From NCBI GenBank assembly GCA_023376005.1, contig CM042150.1, positions 71,150,187-71,214,186 of the forward strand: a stretch of DNA of 64,000 bases, in the 5' to 3' direction. Positions 13,258 through 25,022 of this stretch are shown here, piece by piece. The stretch's first letter is position 1. Every line of letters begins with the position of its first letter. The notes beneath the pieces are model-generated. The model was not told the DNA's origin and made no database searches. It saw only the letters and a list, made by a program, of their open reading frames with translations. This stretch comes from Doryteuthis pealeii. Its lineage: Eukaryota; Mollusca; Cephalopoda; Myopsida; Loliginidae. Made by a program: the position numbers and the translations under genes.

Positions 13258-13556
13258 GACAACAGTCTCATTTTGTTTTTTATTTCAATCTCACCCTCTT
13301 TTTATATCTATCTACCTAACCTGCTCATTTAATTCACATCTAGATTATTGCTTTGGTACCAGTTGTTAATGTTTGAGTCCTGCTAACGATAACAATTTCT
13401 TAAGCAGGCTGGGTTTTTTCTTCTTTTTTGTGGGGGAAATTTCATTATGCACTTTTTTCTCTCCTTCTTTATACTTATGATATCTGCAATAGATTTATTA
13501 TAGAAATATCTTGTATAATTATTTTCAGTTATATATATATATATATATATATATAT
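13258..13556. repeat. Interspersed repeat, copy 2, left half
   Basis: Nearly identical to 10178-10480 over about 270 bases, including TCTATCTACCTAACCTGC and GCTTTGGTACCAGTTGTTAA, and ends in an AT microsatellite (13530-13556). The right half of the repeat resumes at about 14459, so copy 2 is split by the intervening sequence. Confidence 0.85.
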
Positions 13557-13963
13557 CCTTTCTAATTTTCTGGCCATCTTTTTGGTGTCAGGGTGGAACT
13601 GGTGTAGCAGTCCACTAAAGGTTTCATTATGAGCGCTTTCAGCAATACAATGCCATCATCAGGTAGGAAACTGATGGTATGTTCCATGTCTCGTTTTTAA
13701 GGAGAACGAGTAGTTGCGTAGGAATTGGAAGTGGGAGGTAGTAACAATTGGTAGTGGGAGGTTGTAGAAATTGGTAGTGGGAGGTTGTAGAAATTGGTAG
13801 TTGTTCAAACGAACAATGCAGTAGTGATTTTTTTGTGGGAGGGGGCACAAGTTGTGAGAAAGGGAGGGGAATAGTGGAAGGAGGATAGGCAGGAAATTAT
13901 AAGCATTTGAGAACATGTTGACTTCATTCTGACATCAAAAAGATGGCCAGAAAATTAGAAAGG
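13557..13963. mobile_element. Element of 407 bp with 35-bp terminal inverted repeats
   Basis: The left end CCTTTCTAATTTTCTGGCC is the reverse complement of the right end (13929-13963, with GGCCAGAAAATTAGAAAGG); the match covers about 35 bases with one or two differences. Inside are three and a half copies of a 23-bp unit, ATTGGTAGTGGGAGGTTGT plus four bases (about 13722-13805). It sits exactly in the AT/GT microsatellite that joins the halves of the duplicated block. It could be a MITE or the inverted terminal segments of a Penelope-like element. Confidence 0.65.
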
Positions 13964-14048
13964 ATCGAACAAAAACTCGTCCGACAAGAATTGTCTCTAC
14001 AGTTTAACACAACATGCTTAAAAGAAAAAATGCTGCCAAAATACACTT
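13943..14048 (+). pseudogene. Short conserved-looking frame, possible retroelement N-terminus
   Basis: A frame beginning MARKLERIEQKLVRQEL reads from the right inverted repeat for about 35 residues and then dissolves into a TATATA microsatellite. The Lys/Arg/Glu-rich, helix-forming composition and the position right after a terminal repeat suggest the start of a retroelement protein, perhaps Penelope-like. That is inference, because no catalytic motif is present. Past the microsatellite the frame reads about 40 further residues without a known domain. Confidence 0.25.
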
Positions 14049-14084
14049 ATATATATATATACATATACATACACACACACACAC

Positions 14085-14126
<42 letters not shown>
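14049..14126. repeat. Compound (TA)n/(CA)n microsatellite
   Basis: TA, CATA, CA and again TA tracts in succession, inside the 0.9-kb segment that splits copy 2 of the duplicated block. Confidence 0.95.
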
Positions 14127-14127
<1 letters not shown>

Positions 14128-14458
14128 CACAAATGCTTCAGAAGACAAAACAAAATATAAACAACCCACAACAGCTGTATGGCCAACAAAGCCTTTATCA
14201 AATGATGATTCATGGTCAACTATTGTTTCAGGAACATGCTGTTATTGACTCAGGCAATATGACATGATGACAACATCATATTTCATAGTTTAAGTTTAAT
14301 TGATTAATTTTTTTAACATGTAACTTGTACCAATGAAGTAAGTAAGTCTGTTCTGTGTGGAATTCTTGATTCTAGATCCCTTCAATCAATTTACAACCTT
14401 GCTATGATATTTATGCTCTTATTGACTTACAGGCAACCAATTTTATTTGTAGCCATAT
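14127..14458. other. Right part of the insertion that splits the duplicated block
   Basis: Between the microsatellite and the point where the duplicated block resumes. No recognisable domain. The sequence is unique within the window. Confidence 0.4.
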
Positions 14459-14570
14459 GTGTGTGTGTGTGTGTGTGTTTATAATCAGGATTGGCCTTAG
14501 GAGCTGTTGGGCCTCGCTGAAAATATTCTTTGCAGAGCCCCAAACTCCTAATCAAGGACTGTAGAATTTT
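14459..14570. repeat. Interspersed repeat, copy 2, right half
   Basis: A GT microsatellite followed by ATTGGCCTTAGGAGCTGTT and about 70 further bases, matching 10516-10620 with scattered substitutions. Confidence 0.85.
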
Positions 14571-15479
14571 ATAATTGTACATAAAGTTTATTATAGACCT
14601 TATATAGCCATGTTATAATAGAAATAAATCCAAATATAGGTTTAAAATGTGCATGTGAGTTAATGAACCAAATGGATCTAAGAAGATTTTAATATAAAAC
14701 TGACTGAAAGTAAATGAACAAAATATGTTGATTAACTTTGAAAATATAAACAAACATTACTGAGTTTTTTATTTAGTAAAAAAAAGCTCAAATTAGAAAT
14801 AGATCATTGACCTCCAAAGAAAAGGATTTTCAATAATGTATTATAATTTGATCAATTGAAGATTAGGTCAGCTGAATACTACAGATATTAGTTAACTATT
14901 TTATAATGGCATTAATCAAATTAAGCAAAATATAAGAATATTTGGCTAAACAACATCACTAATAAATCAGTCAGCTCAACAACAGATTATAAAGTCATTA
15001 GTCACAATCAGGAAATTGTAAGATCAGCAGGTTTAATAGCTTAATTATAGGATCAGTCAATCCAACAATAAATCTATAAGAAGAGTTGTATGTTCAAAAC
15101 AAAAGCTATCATTAGATTGTTCTTTATTAAGTGATTTGTTTTAAGTTGGAAATCTAAACAGTTAACAGTTAATATCTTATTTACATTGTAATGTATTTTA
15201 GTAATTTGCTTATTACACTCAATATCTAGAATTTCCCATCAAATGTAAATTTATCTACATGTCCACATTTGTGAGTAAAATATGTGTATGTGTAAGTATG
15301 TACATATTTACATGTGTGTAATTTGACTCTCCCAATTTGAAACCCTAACTTCTAGTTAATTATGTCCATTATAAATAAATGTTGCTCTGAGAAAGCAATT
15401 CAAATCAACAATGTTTACTCTGTAGCAAATTTAATTTTCCCAAATAATTCATACATTATACATGCACAAGCCTCCCCCT

Positions 15480-15481
<2 letters not shown>
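14571..15481. other. AT-rich sequence without recognised gene
   Basis: Generic AT-rich DNA. No coding or repeat-family evidence. Confidence 0.5.

Positions 15482-15519
<38 letters not shown>
15482..15519. repeat. (TA)n microsatellite
   Basis: A pure TA tract of about 38 bases preceded by a C-rich patch. Confidence 0.96.
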
Positions 15520-15527
<8 letters not shown>

Positions 15528-15660
15528 TTTGGTACAAAGCCACAAGAGAAAGGGAGGAGAAATGTTGTTTTATCATTGTTCTTGTTGATTTGTATTGTTA
15601 TAGATAAGTCTAGATCAGTGTGGATATATGAGGAGTTGAGTCCAACAATTTATGGTGTGA

Positions 15661-15718
15661 AGTATTTTAGAGATTACCATAATGAAAGGCTGATTATGAT
15701 AATCTCTAAAATACTGTA
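15661..15718. repeat. Hairpin with 17-bp arms
   Basis: AGTATTTTAGAGATTA and its reverse complement flank a spacer of about 23 bases. A small fold-back structure with no coding content. Confidence 0.7.
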
Positions 15719-15719
15719 A

Positions 15720-16850
15720 CATCCAAAATTATCTTACTCAACTTTATATATATCCAGACTGAAAGCACCAGAACTCTTCAGTAATTATGATTTGGGGATG
15801 AGAGATTTAAAACTTCTTTGATTAATTTAATAAATATACATCCCACAGAAATGATTTGGGGTTCATCAGAAGTTTTTATGTCTTTCAACATCAGATCCCC
15901 CCTCACCCAAGTGATCCTGCTAAGGTTGATCAATTACCAGCAATGATATTCCTTTGGATCACCTGCTTAATCCAAAGCCACCTAGCTTTTTCCACAGACT
16001 CTATGAAAGTTCTTTCTAACAGTTCCTGTTATACCAAATCTGGTCAAGGCCTTGCAGAACAAACACTCTGCAAACTCCTAACAGCCCACTTCTATTGGCT
16101 AAAATATACAAGTTTATTTATCTTAATACCATTTACATTTTATCAGATTAATTTCAGAGCGTAAATAAATTCAATGTTAGAGAGCCTATTTTTGGAAACC
16201 TTATGTAGAATTCGAGGGGTAGAATTTTCATTGAAAAGGTAAACCATATTCATAGAGTTTTAAGGTTCAGTAAATGGTAACATTAAGAAGTAGAGACACC
16301 TTTACATAGCTTCTTTTTTTTTTACAAAGTTCTATTCCAAAACAAATGAGTTGCTCAATCTCAAAATTCATTTTGAATACTCTTTCTATCATTTTAAGGG
16401 TATTCACTTTCTTTGATTCGGTTTTTGAAACAACTGCGATATTCTTTTTTTTTTTACTTTAATTTTACTGATCAACAGAATTATTTTGTAAATATGACTT
16501 ACAAGAATATATTTCCTTCCAGTTGATTAATTTTGATTGAAATGGTGATAGATTGTAGGAATGGAGAATACATGAACAATATTTTTGCTGGTATTGTTCT
16601 TTTTATCTATAAAGAAAAGCCAGTCTTTTGATTCTGGCTTTTTTCTTCTTCAGAAATGATATCATGTTAGTTTTAGCAATCAGTTCAAAACATTTTGGAT
16701 GCTACCAAAGCAGATTTTTTTTGTACTACATTTTTTAACACTACTGACCACCATTCATTTGTGATTACCTCATTTTGAGGATATTCACAAGGTCAGGTGA
16801 GTTGTTCGTTCATTCAACATTACTGATTGGTCCATTGTGCCTGACCATAA
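15720..16850. other. Sequence without recognised gene
   Basis: A 102-codon frame at 15856-16164 shows no family motif and no splice or promoter context, so I leave it uncalled. Otherwise AT-rich. Confidence 0.45.
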
Positions 16851-16980
16851 TGGAGGTCATCTCAAATGGTATAAGGATTAGCAAACTAGATTAGCAGACC
16901 ATTGGTCATGACTTTGATTCTTACTGGATGATCTATACTTCTGGTCTTATGCAACAACTAAGTTAAGCTTAGTAAATAAC
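16851..16980 (+). mobile_element. tRNA-headed SINE, family B copy 1
   Basis: Box A-like ATGGTATAAGGATTAGC and box B-like ACTTTGATTCTTA are followed by a body ending CAACTAAGTTAAGCTTAGTAAATAA. The same head and tail occur inverted at 31104-31229, which supports a dispersed SINE family. The head is too diverged to be a tRNA gene. Confidence 0.65.
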
Positions 16981-18872
16981 TAAAATAATATTTAGGGTCT
17001 ACATTAATCGTTGGAAATAGTTTGTTTATCTTAGACAGTCAAACAGTTGGATATTGAGAAACCAAATTTGGTATACATATTTATTAAACATGGGGAAGGG
17101 TTTTAATCTAAAACTAGAAATTGTTCTTTATAGGAAAAGGAGAGTTCTCATCAATAAGTTTTAATGATTTGCATCAAATTGAAAATCAAAAAAGTTGACA
17201 AATAAATGCCACATGAATTGAAAAATGATGAAGTCTGTTCTGTATATTTGATCAATAAAAATTATCCATTTCTTGATTGCATTGTTACATGTGATGGGAT
17301 TATATGCAACATTTGACTGCATTCCATTCAGTAAATAGATGTCTGCAATGAAGTAACACAACTCTGCATCAAAAGAATGTTATGATGATTATTTGATGAT
17401 CTCCAAATAGAATCATCCATTACAACTTGAAAACTGGTGAAGAAATATTTTCAACCAACAAGTATTGCCAGGAAATTAACAAAATACACCAAGAACTACA
17501 ATGTTTACATACAACATTAATTGATTGAAAAGAACTAATTCTTTTCTTTGACAATGCATCTTCTAAGTAACTGCAGAAATTAAATGAGCTTGGTTACTCT
17601 ATCTCACATTGAATACTACTCATCAGACTTCTGACTATCTACAACTTTTTCAAACATCTCAACAAATTCCTAAAGAGAAAATATTCAATAACCAAACTCA
17701 AAACACCTTCAAAGAATTCATCAGTTTCAGAATTAAAATTGATGGTTAAAAACTGAAATTACTTTTGCCCTAACCTAATAGATAAATAATTTGAAGGTAT
17801 TACTTTGGTAACAATAAACATAGGTTTATTAAACAAAAAATATACGTGAGAAAGGGATGTGACAACTCTTTGTGTTGAATTGAATAAATGTTTGTTAGTG
17901 GGTATAGGAAATTTATATGTTAATTTCATTATACTTAGCTGAGGTTTTGGCTACACTAACTAATGGCAAAGGAAATATATGCTGTATCTATCAGCCTTGA
18001 AAGAAAAGCTAGGAAATATTGGAAAGAAAATAGAAATTAACAAAATTGACTAACAAGCTGGAACTGTTCAAATTAAAGAGTTTTATGGTTGGTCATGAAA
18101 AAAAACAAAACAATGAATTAATAGCAAATATTTAAGTACTATTCTGTAAAAAGAGGATTGAGCAAATGAATCTGATTAATAGAGACTTGTAAACTTATGA
18201 CTGATTTTTAAATTCACCTTGTGAAATAATTCAACTGGCTTTTGGATCTAACCACATAAGAATGTGTGACATGTTGGAGAATGTATAGACAACAGTCTGT
18301 AACCTTTTTTTATATCTAGTCTGACATTGACTGCATTCCTAATAGAGATATAGTTCTAAGGATCACAAGTATTTGATAAAGAAAAAAATACTATAATTTT
18401 TATTTCTCTAAAATGTTTGAAAAAAAAATAGCTGAAGATATTAGGCAGTGTGTCACACTCACTTACAATACAACTACAGTAACCTCCCCACAGGTGGAAT
18501 ACCTATTTTCTAACAGATATATTCAGAATATATCCTTTACCCCAGCCACCCATCCAAAAGAAGTGGCATTGTACATCCATGGATTCAAATACACCTAATA
18601 CCAGTATTTTTTCCCAAAATGAATCTGTCCTAAATTCTAAATTCATGAATTTGGGAGAAATTAAATTTGATATAAATTCAACACTTTGTAAGTAACAAGT
18701 TTAAAAAGTGCAAACACAAATCATTTGAATATAGTCATAAATAATTAATAACAACTTCATCAAATCTTTTATCTGAATTCTATCAATCATAATGAAGATA
18801 AGTTATTTGTTGTTGTTTGTTGGCATACTTCCATTTGCTAAAGATGATTGTGTAGTGTAAAAAAAAAAAAAA
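16981..18872. other. Sequence without recognised gene
   Basis: About 1.9 kb of AT-rich DNA. The short frames on both strands (for example 18413-18598) carry no known motif. A poly-A run (18860-18873) precedes the reversed LINE 3' end, as expected of its tail read on the other strand as poly-T. Confidence 0.45.
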
Positions 18873-19490
18873 TTACCTGCATCTGCGCGAATAGCTAAGT
18901 AGGCCAATTTTTGAATGGCTATCTCTGGTGCATTGACTGCACACAAAAAGTGATGCTTGCTGGGGCTGCTGTTGTTTTTCCTTCTTTCTGGCTCTCTTTG
19001 CTGTGGAGGCTACTTTCCTCTCTGTTTCATTCCTTTTCATGCCTTGTTTGACAGTGAGGTGCCAGGCTGCTCAGTTTTCTGCATCAATCTCCTATGTGTT
19101 GGTGTTAATGTGGCATGTCTTCATGTTTTTCTTGCAGACATCTTTAAAGCATAGGCATGATCTACTTACCAATTGGGAGCCTTCTACTAATTCACCATAC
19201 AGTAGGTCTTTCATGATGTGGCCTTTGTCCATCCTCCTGGCATGACCAAACCAGCAAAGGCACCTCTTGCAAAGGATGGGGAACATGCTGTTCATGTTGG
19301 CTCAGTTCAGTATGTCTGTGTTGGGCACATTATCCTGCCAGATGTGCAGGATGTGTCGTAGGCACTTGAAGTGGAAATTGTCAAGTTTCCTCTCATGGCT
19401 TGAATATGTGGTCCAAGCTTCACTACTGTAGAAGAGTGTACTGAGAATGAAAGCTTTGTAGATGTGCAGTATAAGTCATTATTTTAAAAA
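18873..19490 (-). pseudogene. LINE (non-LTR retrotransposon) ORF2 3' end, 5'-truncated
   Basis: Read on the minus strand, the translation contains the post-RT region typical of invertebrate LINE polyproteins. It has a stretch around FILSTLFYSSEAWT, then a basic helical region, KDLLYGELVEGSQ, and at the very end a zinc-finger-like CxxC motif (FVCSQC) followed by H and C residues just before a stop codon. At least two in-frame stops break it. The RT palm and endonuclease are absent, so this is a dead 5'-truncated insertion. The plus-strand frames over the same bases are shadows. Confidence 0.75.
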
Positions 19491-20868
19491 TAAGAGTTTT
19501 ATCCATTTTGTCTGATATCATCTGCTTCTTGCCTTTTATTTTTAGTAGGACGCCTTTTTCCTTCACTAGATCTAATGATGTTCATAATGAGCAATATTAA
19601 AACAACAATTTTCTTACAAGCCATATTAAAACTAATTTTATTATGAGCCATATTAAAACAACAGTTTTCTAATGAGTAATATTAAAACAATCCATTACTT
19701 TGATTTAGTCCTGTTAAATCAATTTCATTTTTCTTTGATCAAAATCTTTAGATAGTTGAGTTTGTAAAGATTTGACATTTGATGATGTCTATTGCCCAGT
19801 TGTATTTGGCAACATACTAGATCATAAGTGAATGATCAGCAAATGATCAGCAAATGATGCAACATTTCACTAACAGATTAAGAACTATTAAGAAGCTGTC
19901 TTCTAATGGCAAGAAAGATGACAGAATTATTAACATTCAATGAATGAATTTATTAAGAAATGGATATTGATTCTATGTAATAATGGTGGTGATTGTGGTG
20001 ATTGTGGTATATTTCCACTTCCTCAACAAACTTATATTGTGAATACCAACAAAGCATTAATTTAATTTTATAAAGTCCACATTAGTTTTTATTTAATTCC
20101 TGTAGAAACACCTTGTGGAGTATAAGAGTGAAACAATATAAATGGACTTGGTTCTGTGTGACTCCCTTCACTGGTCCCATCTTTGCCTGAATCTTTCATC
20201 TTCTCCAGCTCCCCATTAGTTTTCTAAATATTTTTCCTAGTGGACTTCAGTACCTCCCTTGAAACATGATCCAATTTCACTTCACATTTACAATGTTTCA
20301 TAACCATTTACAAAGGTCTGGAGTTTATTAGAAATTATGTTAGCCACTCTACTTAGAGTTCCAGATGTATCACAAGGTATTGAATGCATGTCTTACTTTG
20401 TTCATTTAGTTCCTGTCACTATTATCTGCACTGCCATCTTTGTTGACTCTATGTTCTCAAATTATGGGAAGTAATCAGTCTCTCTAGTTGAATTAGACAT
20501 GTCTGATTCTTGTTGATTTGTGTCACTTTTAATCGTAATGCCATTCTTTTATGCTGGTTTGGAAAATTATGTTAGTTTTGGCTGTGCATGTTTTTGCTTG
20601 TAGGAAAGCAAGCAGGGTTATGGTCTGCAAAATCAAGGTCCTCAAGTCGTTTGGTGAGAATTCACTGGATGGCATATTATTGGCTATTCTTTGGGTCATA
20701 TTGCTCATTTCAAACCTAGGTGTTCATCGGTCTAGCAACTTCATCTCACAAAAAACATCTGCTACTAAAATGGTAACAACATTATCTCAGAATTTTCTTC
20801 AAAAGCCTGATTGGGAACATTCTTCTTCAAAAGGGCTCATGACAAACACTGCAGGAACCCCATACAAT
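19491..20868. other. Sequence without recognised gene
   Basis: Contains three imperfect repeats of a GAGCAATATTAAAACAAC-like unit (about 19590-19690, roughly 40-bp spacing). The frame at 20551-20988 ends in a microsatellite and shows no domain. Confidence 0.45.
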
Positions 20869-20900
20869 ACACACACACATACACACACACACACACACAT

Positions 20901-20960
<60 letters not shown>
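20869..20960. repeat. (CA)n-(TA)n microsatellite
   Basis: CA repeats with CATA interruptions, running into a TA tract of about 46 bases. Confidence 0.96.
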
Positions 20961-20962
<2 letters not shown>

Positions 20963-21049
20963 TAATGGGTAATTTTTCACCCTTTTAGATTATTAATTTC
21001 ATGCACATACTTTGTTTGTTTCAGGTTTTGTATACAGTGCAGTAAACTA

Positions 21050-22130
21050 GAGTCATTTAAAGACTGTCTGTGAGGAAAACACTACTATGACTCAATTCAC
21101 TCCTTCAGAAATTTTGAAACAACATGCTGTACTGCTTTGTATTCATGCTAGAAGCTCCAATTTCAAAGTGTTTAGATATCAATATGAAGACAATGCAGAT
21201 AATTTGAAAAGAGTTGATTGAGTCAAGTGGTGGTTACAAAAGTATGGCAGCTCACAAGATTTATTGATCATGATGATATGCAAAGAAATCCCAGGTTTTT
21301 TGGTGAAATCCAGGCCCTGATTGACATCAATCCCAGCAAGTTCATAGACAAAATGTCTAAGTTTCTTATCAGCCAAGTAGTGCATGAAGATAATCACCAT
21401 TTTTTAAAAATCAAAGGCCATAGAGGACAAGTGGAAAGAGCATGCTGCAAAGCTTTTCAACAAACTCAAGCATTTCTTCCAACTGAACATGCTTTGCTTT
21501 TATTCAGATGAGAAAAATTTCTGCCAGGATCAGATGATAAACTTCCAGAACAACTGTTGGCTTGCTCTGTCCTCACAAGATGTACTGGTAGTAATGAAAG
21601 GCAAAACACATAGCCCATATCATAGTGTTTGGAGTGGTCAGTAGCAATGGTGACATTATACTTCCATTGATCTTCCTACATGTCTCAATACTTAATAATG
21701 AGGCCTATTTAAGTGCCTGGAGGAGGTAGTACTGCCCTGGATTGAGAGAGTGTCTGCTGAAAGACCCTACATCTGACAACAGGACTCTACCCCCTGCCAC
21801 TCAAGCAGGAAAACTCAGTGTTACCTGTGAAAAAGTTGCTGCACTGCACACTTAACATCTGACTGCCTAACTCCCCAGATTGCAATCCCCTTGATTATTA
21901 CGTGTGGGCCACATTTGAGAAAAAAAAAACCTAGCATTAATCAATTTAAACAAGGAGACCATCAGAAAGTCTTACAGGAGATTTTGAAGTCGTCTGGAAG
22001 CAATTGTCAAAGCCAATGACAATTTATTAAATAAATTTAATGTATAATATTTCAAGATATTTTCATGTAATTTTGGTAAATATATCTGATAAAGTGAGTT
22101 GTCAGTGTTATTTTCCTTTTTGTGTAACTA
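21050..22130 (+). pseudogene. Decayed mariner-family transposase, copy 1
   Basis: Three-frame reading recovers the core of a DDE transposase of the mariner (DD34D) type. It has a helix-turn-helix region, the first Asp in SDEKNF at about 21510, the second Asp in QQDSTPCH at about 21780, and the third Asp in PDCNPLDYYVW at about 21890. The C-terminal helix region and a 3' untranslated end follow (ATTTCAAGATATTTTCATG at about 22050). Frameshifts and stops interrupt it several times, so it cannot be expressed. The 3' 150 bases are strongly similar to the inverse of 28130-28290, showing that both are copies of one family. Such enzymes cut and paste the element at TA sites. Confidence 0.8.
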
Positions 22131-23316
22131 AGATTGAAAATTTCCATAAACTTAACTTGGTTTTATTTTGTAAGTTGATGATAGATTGGATAATTGCTGA
22201 TGATATTTACCTAATGATAATAATCTAGATATCATTTGGTTAGAAATCTTCATCAGAATCCTTATCACAACTGTCAGTGTCAACTGACATTTCATTTAAA
22301 TCTCCAGGGTCATCAACATTATCAATAGGTAAATACTGATATATATATATATATATATATTTCAATAAAAAATAAAGTTATGAATTTAATATTAAATCTA
22401 ATCATGACCAGTGAAGAATGTAAGGTTCACAATTTAAACTGCACATTTCCATAATTGGCTGTTTTATTATTATAACATTACATATAGTATAAAATAATTG
22501 CTATGTATCCTCTAATTTTATTATTATCCTTTATTTTGATGATTTATCCTAATAAACTTTTAATTTAATTTCCTGAGTTTGTGATATTTGAAATTGTATC
22601 TTTTTTGCATTGATCACTGTTGTTTTATATTTACTCATTTGATGGCATCATCAATTATCTAATTTATCACATGTGATAAAAAATTATAATACAGCTATCA
22701 TCATCCTACAAAATAATAAGTTTATTGAAATTGATCAATCCAAAGAGAAGTTAGTAGTTTGAGATTCTTTCCTATCTCTAAACAAATATTTTTACACCAT
22801 TCAGTGTTAAAATTGGTGTGTTTGGAAAATGTTTGCAAGTAAAATGATTTATTTTTTATTTATTTTTTCGGAGGGGTCTAGTGTAATGGAAATAAGTTTA
22901 TGGATAATAAAACTTTATTTTTGATATCACAGGACCTGTTGGTAACCCCTAGGGGTGCGAATCACACACGCCATGAGAAACATGTTATTAGTTTTAGTTT
23001 TTAGATTCAGCCTGTCCATCAAAGAGTTTAGACGTGCTCTGAGGTTGGTCTCCCTGTGCAGTGAATAAGAATCATGGGCTAGATAAAATAAAAGCTTGAT
23101 CAAGCAACAAATATGTATTGTCAATTCATTTAATTACAATGACCAAAATCAGCCCAAAAGAAGCCCTTAGTAGAAGAAGTAGATAGAAGAACCCAACTAG
23201 ATGAGATATCATCCAGAGAAGAAGAAGAAATAGAAGATGGGAACATGGCAACTAGAAGAGTAAAGATGTCACAAGTTATAAAGAAGATCAATTTCTCTCC
23301 AAGTAAGTCTCTGATC
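22131..23316. other. Sequence without recognised gene
   Basis: AT-rich, with a small TA run (22339-22361). The segment 22900-23110 is less AT-rich (GGACCTGTTGGTAACCCC) and may be part of an unclassified repeat. A similar AAAACTTTATTTTG..CACAGGA pattern recurs near 23507-23533. Confidence 0.4.
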
Positions 23317-23346
23317 CGTCTGTCTGTCTGTCTGTCTGTCTGTCTG
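23317..23346. repeat. (CTGT)n microsatellite
   Basis: About seven tandem tetranucleotide units. Confidence 0.95.
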
Positions 23347-23779
23347 AACACTCTCTCACACTTTCATTTGTATACTCAATGTTTGAAGTGAATATATAAA
23401 ACCTCCAAAGAAAATGTTATTGGCTTTAAGGTTTCCCTTCCCCTCAAATCCAGATTTCATTTTTTTGTTTGTCTCATATTGTAGGAATGGCTTTTATTGT
23501 TGGTAAAAACTTTATTTTGGGTACCACAGGATCTAGACCTACAAAAAATACCAAGGAAGTTTCACTTAGGTGTGTGTGTGTGTGGGGGGGGGGGGTAAAA
23601 TTCTCCCGAAACCTATAAGGCACATATAGAAATTTCTCAGTTAAGTAGTCTTTCAAAATCAATTTCATAGTCAATATGAATAAAAATATTATGTTTGAAA
23701 CTCATTAGGAAAACTGGCTGCAGTCTACTTCCTTCATTTGTCTGCAAGATAATTTATCTGGATTGCAGGACAGAGGGTG

Positions 23780-24300
23780 ATACCTGAAAACTTACCACAG
23801 TCTGTCTACCCTATGTCAAAGGCTTTGCTGAAAAGATTCAAAAGATGAGTAATCCAAATTGAAATCAGGACAACATTTGAGTCTTCATAAACATCATCTC
23901 TAAGTCAAGCCCCCCCCCCCAACAGAATACAACATGACTGAATTGTACATATTCTATCCATGCAGCTGTGGTAAAGTATACAAAGGTGTAACATGCCATC
24001 CACTAAAAGTAAGAATAGAAGAACACTGTAAAGCAGTGGTACAAGGGGAAATAGAAAAGTCGGGTATGGCTGACCATATATGGAATGAAAAGGGAAACCA
24101 TCTGCCCTTATGGGATGAAGTTAAGATAATAGATAGGGAAGAACATTGGAGAAAAAAAAACCTCTCAAAGAATCAGCTCATATGTTAGGCTATAGTAACC
24201 TTTTAAGTAGACCAAGTATAGAGATAAATACAATATGGGAACCTATAATTAAAAAGGCTAGATTAGATTTTTTTTTAAACATGCAATATGAGTCAAGGTA
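23780..24300 (+). pseudogene. Penelope-like element fragment: RT C-terminus and GIY-YIG endonuclease
   Basis: Around 23800-23860 the translation resembles the end of the RT moiety of Penelope-like elements (LPYVKGFAEKIQK-type). After a poly-C run, a frame at 23934-24188 encodes a GIY-YIG-type nuclease module with YPCSCGKVYKGVT, the conserved Arg in KVRIEEHCK, a conserved His region (ADHIWN) and a WDEVKIIDREEHW segment. An A9 homopolymer near 24152 shifts the frame, and the conserved end (MLGYSNLLSRPSIEINTIWEP in part) continues one frame over to about 24300. The usual GIY-YIG nuclease nicks DNA for target-primed insertion. The 5' RT core is missing, so this is a dead 5'-truncated copy. Confidence 0.8.
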
Positions 24301-24390
24301 AAGAATCATACATAAGTATAAAGGTAAATATTTTAGGCAAAAAGAACATTATGCTTATATTCCAAAAATTCACTCTGAATTGTCCAATTG

Positions 24391-24691
24391 GACACATGGC
24401 ACAATGGATATAAGGGTTGAGTGACAATAAGCTCTAAGCTGCAGGTTCAATCCTGGCCAAGGTGATAATAACATAGAATACTTAATACAGCTTAACACTT
24501 GTACCCAGTCATGGCTAATGGAATGTGAACAGTCTACCCCGGGTGGATTGAATAAAGGATTTGGTTCAAAGAGAATGTTCCCGAGTCTGACAAGATACAC
24601 CTGAAGAAGGCTGGAGGGCACATCAGTTAAAATGTTGTGTAGATAACAATAAAGATGAGAATAATAGTCCGAATAATCCAAATAATCCAAA
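24391..24691 (+). mobile_element. tRNA-headed SINE, family C copy 1
   Basis: The head has box A-like TGGCACAATGGATATAAGG and box B GGTTCAATCC. The body contains ATGTTCCCGAGTCTGACAAG and ACCTGAAGAAGG, and the 3' tail is ATAATAGTCCGAATAATCC with short AATCC-type repeats. The tail is shared with the minus-strand segment 51938-52107, so tail and body are a dispersed module. Transcription would be from the internal pol III promoter. It lies directly behind the Penelope-like fragment. Confidence 0.75.
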
Positions 24692-24825
24692 TTCTAGTAG
24701 GCCATAGGACATTTTACAATCAAAACAGATCTTATTAGATATTATATATTACCAAACTCATTGAAACTCTGTTGCCAAAAAAAAATGACTTTTTATGTAT
24801 TACATAAGTACAGTTTATTTGAATT

Positions 24826-25022
24826 CAGAGTTTTCTTTCACCTAGACTGGTTGCCCAACCAAAGAACACAGTCCACCATAGCTGGATAGGGAACAGATAG
24901 ATTCATACCTTTCACAAGGACATTAGCACAAAGTGAAACACAAATAGTCTCATGCAGGATTTGAATTTGGGGCATCAATTCCATTTCCTATGATGATAAC
25001 CATTATGTTAAGCACACCTCCC
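24826..25022 (-). mobile_element. tRNA-headed SINE, family D copy 1
   Basis: On the minus strand the unit starts with a GGAGGTGTGCTTAACATAATGG head, the equivalent of box A, and has box B-like AAATTCAAATCC. Its body ends in ACTAGTTG/CCAACCAGTC-like sequence. The inverse of 50749-50990 shares the head and the body landmarks (AGTGAAA, CCATTTCCTATGATAACCATTA). Diverged, with no coding capacity. Confidence 0.55.

Noticed and set aside
15856..16164. 102-codon plus-strand frame as a host exon
   Set aside because: No recognisable domain, no supporting splice signals or neighbouring exons; kept as unassigned.
20551..20988. 145-codon plus-strand frame as a gene
   Set aside because: The last third is a CA/TA microsatellite, and the rest shows no family motif or splice context.
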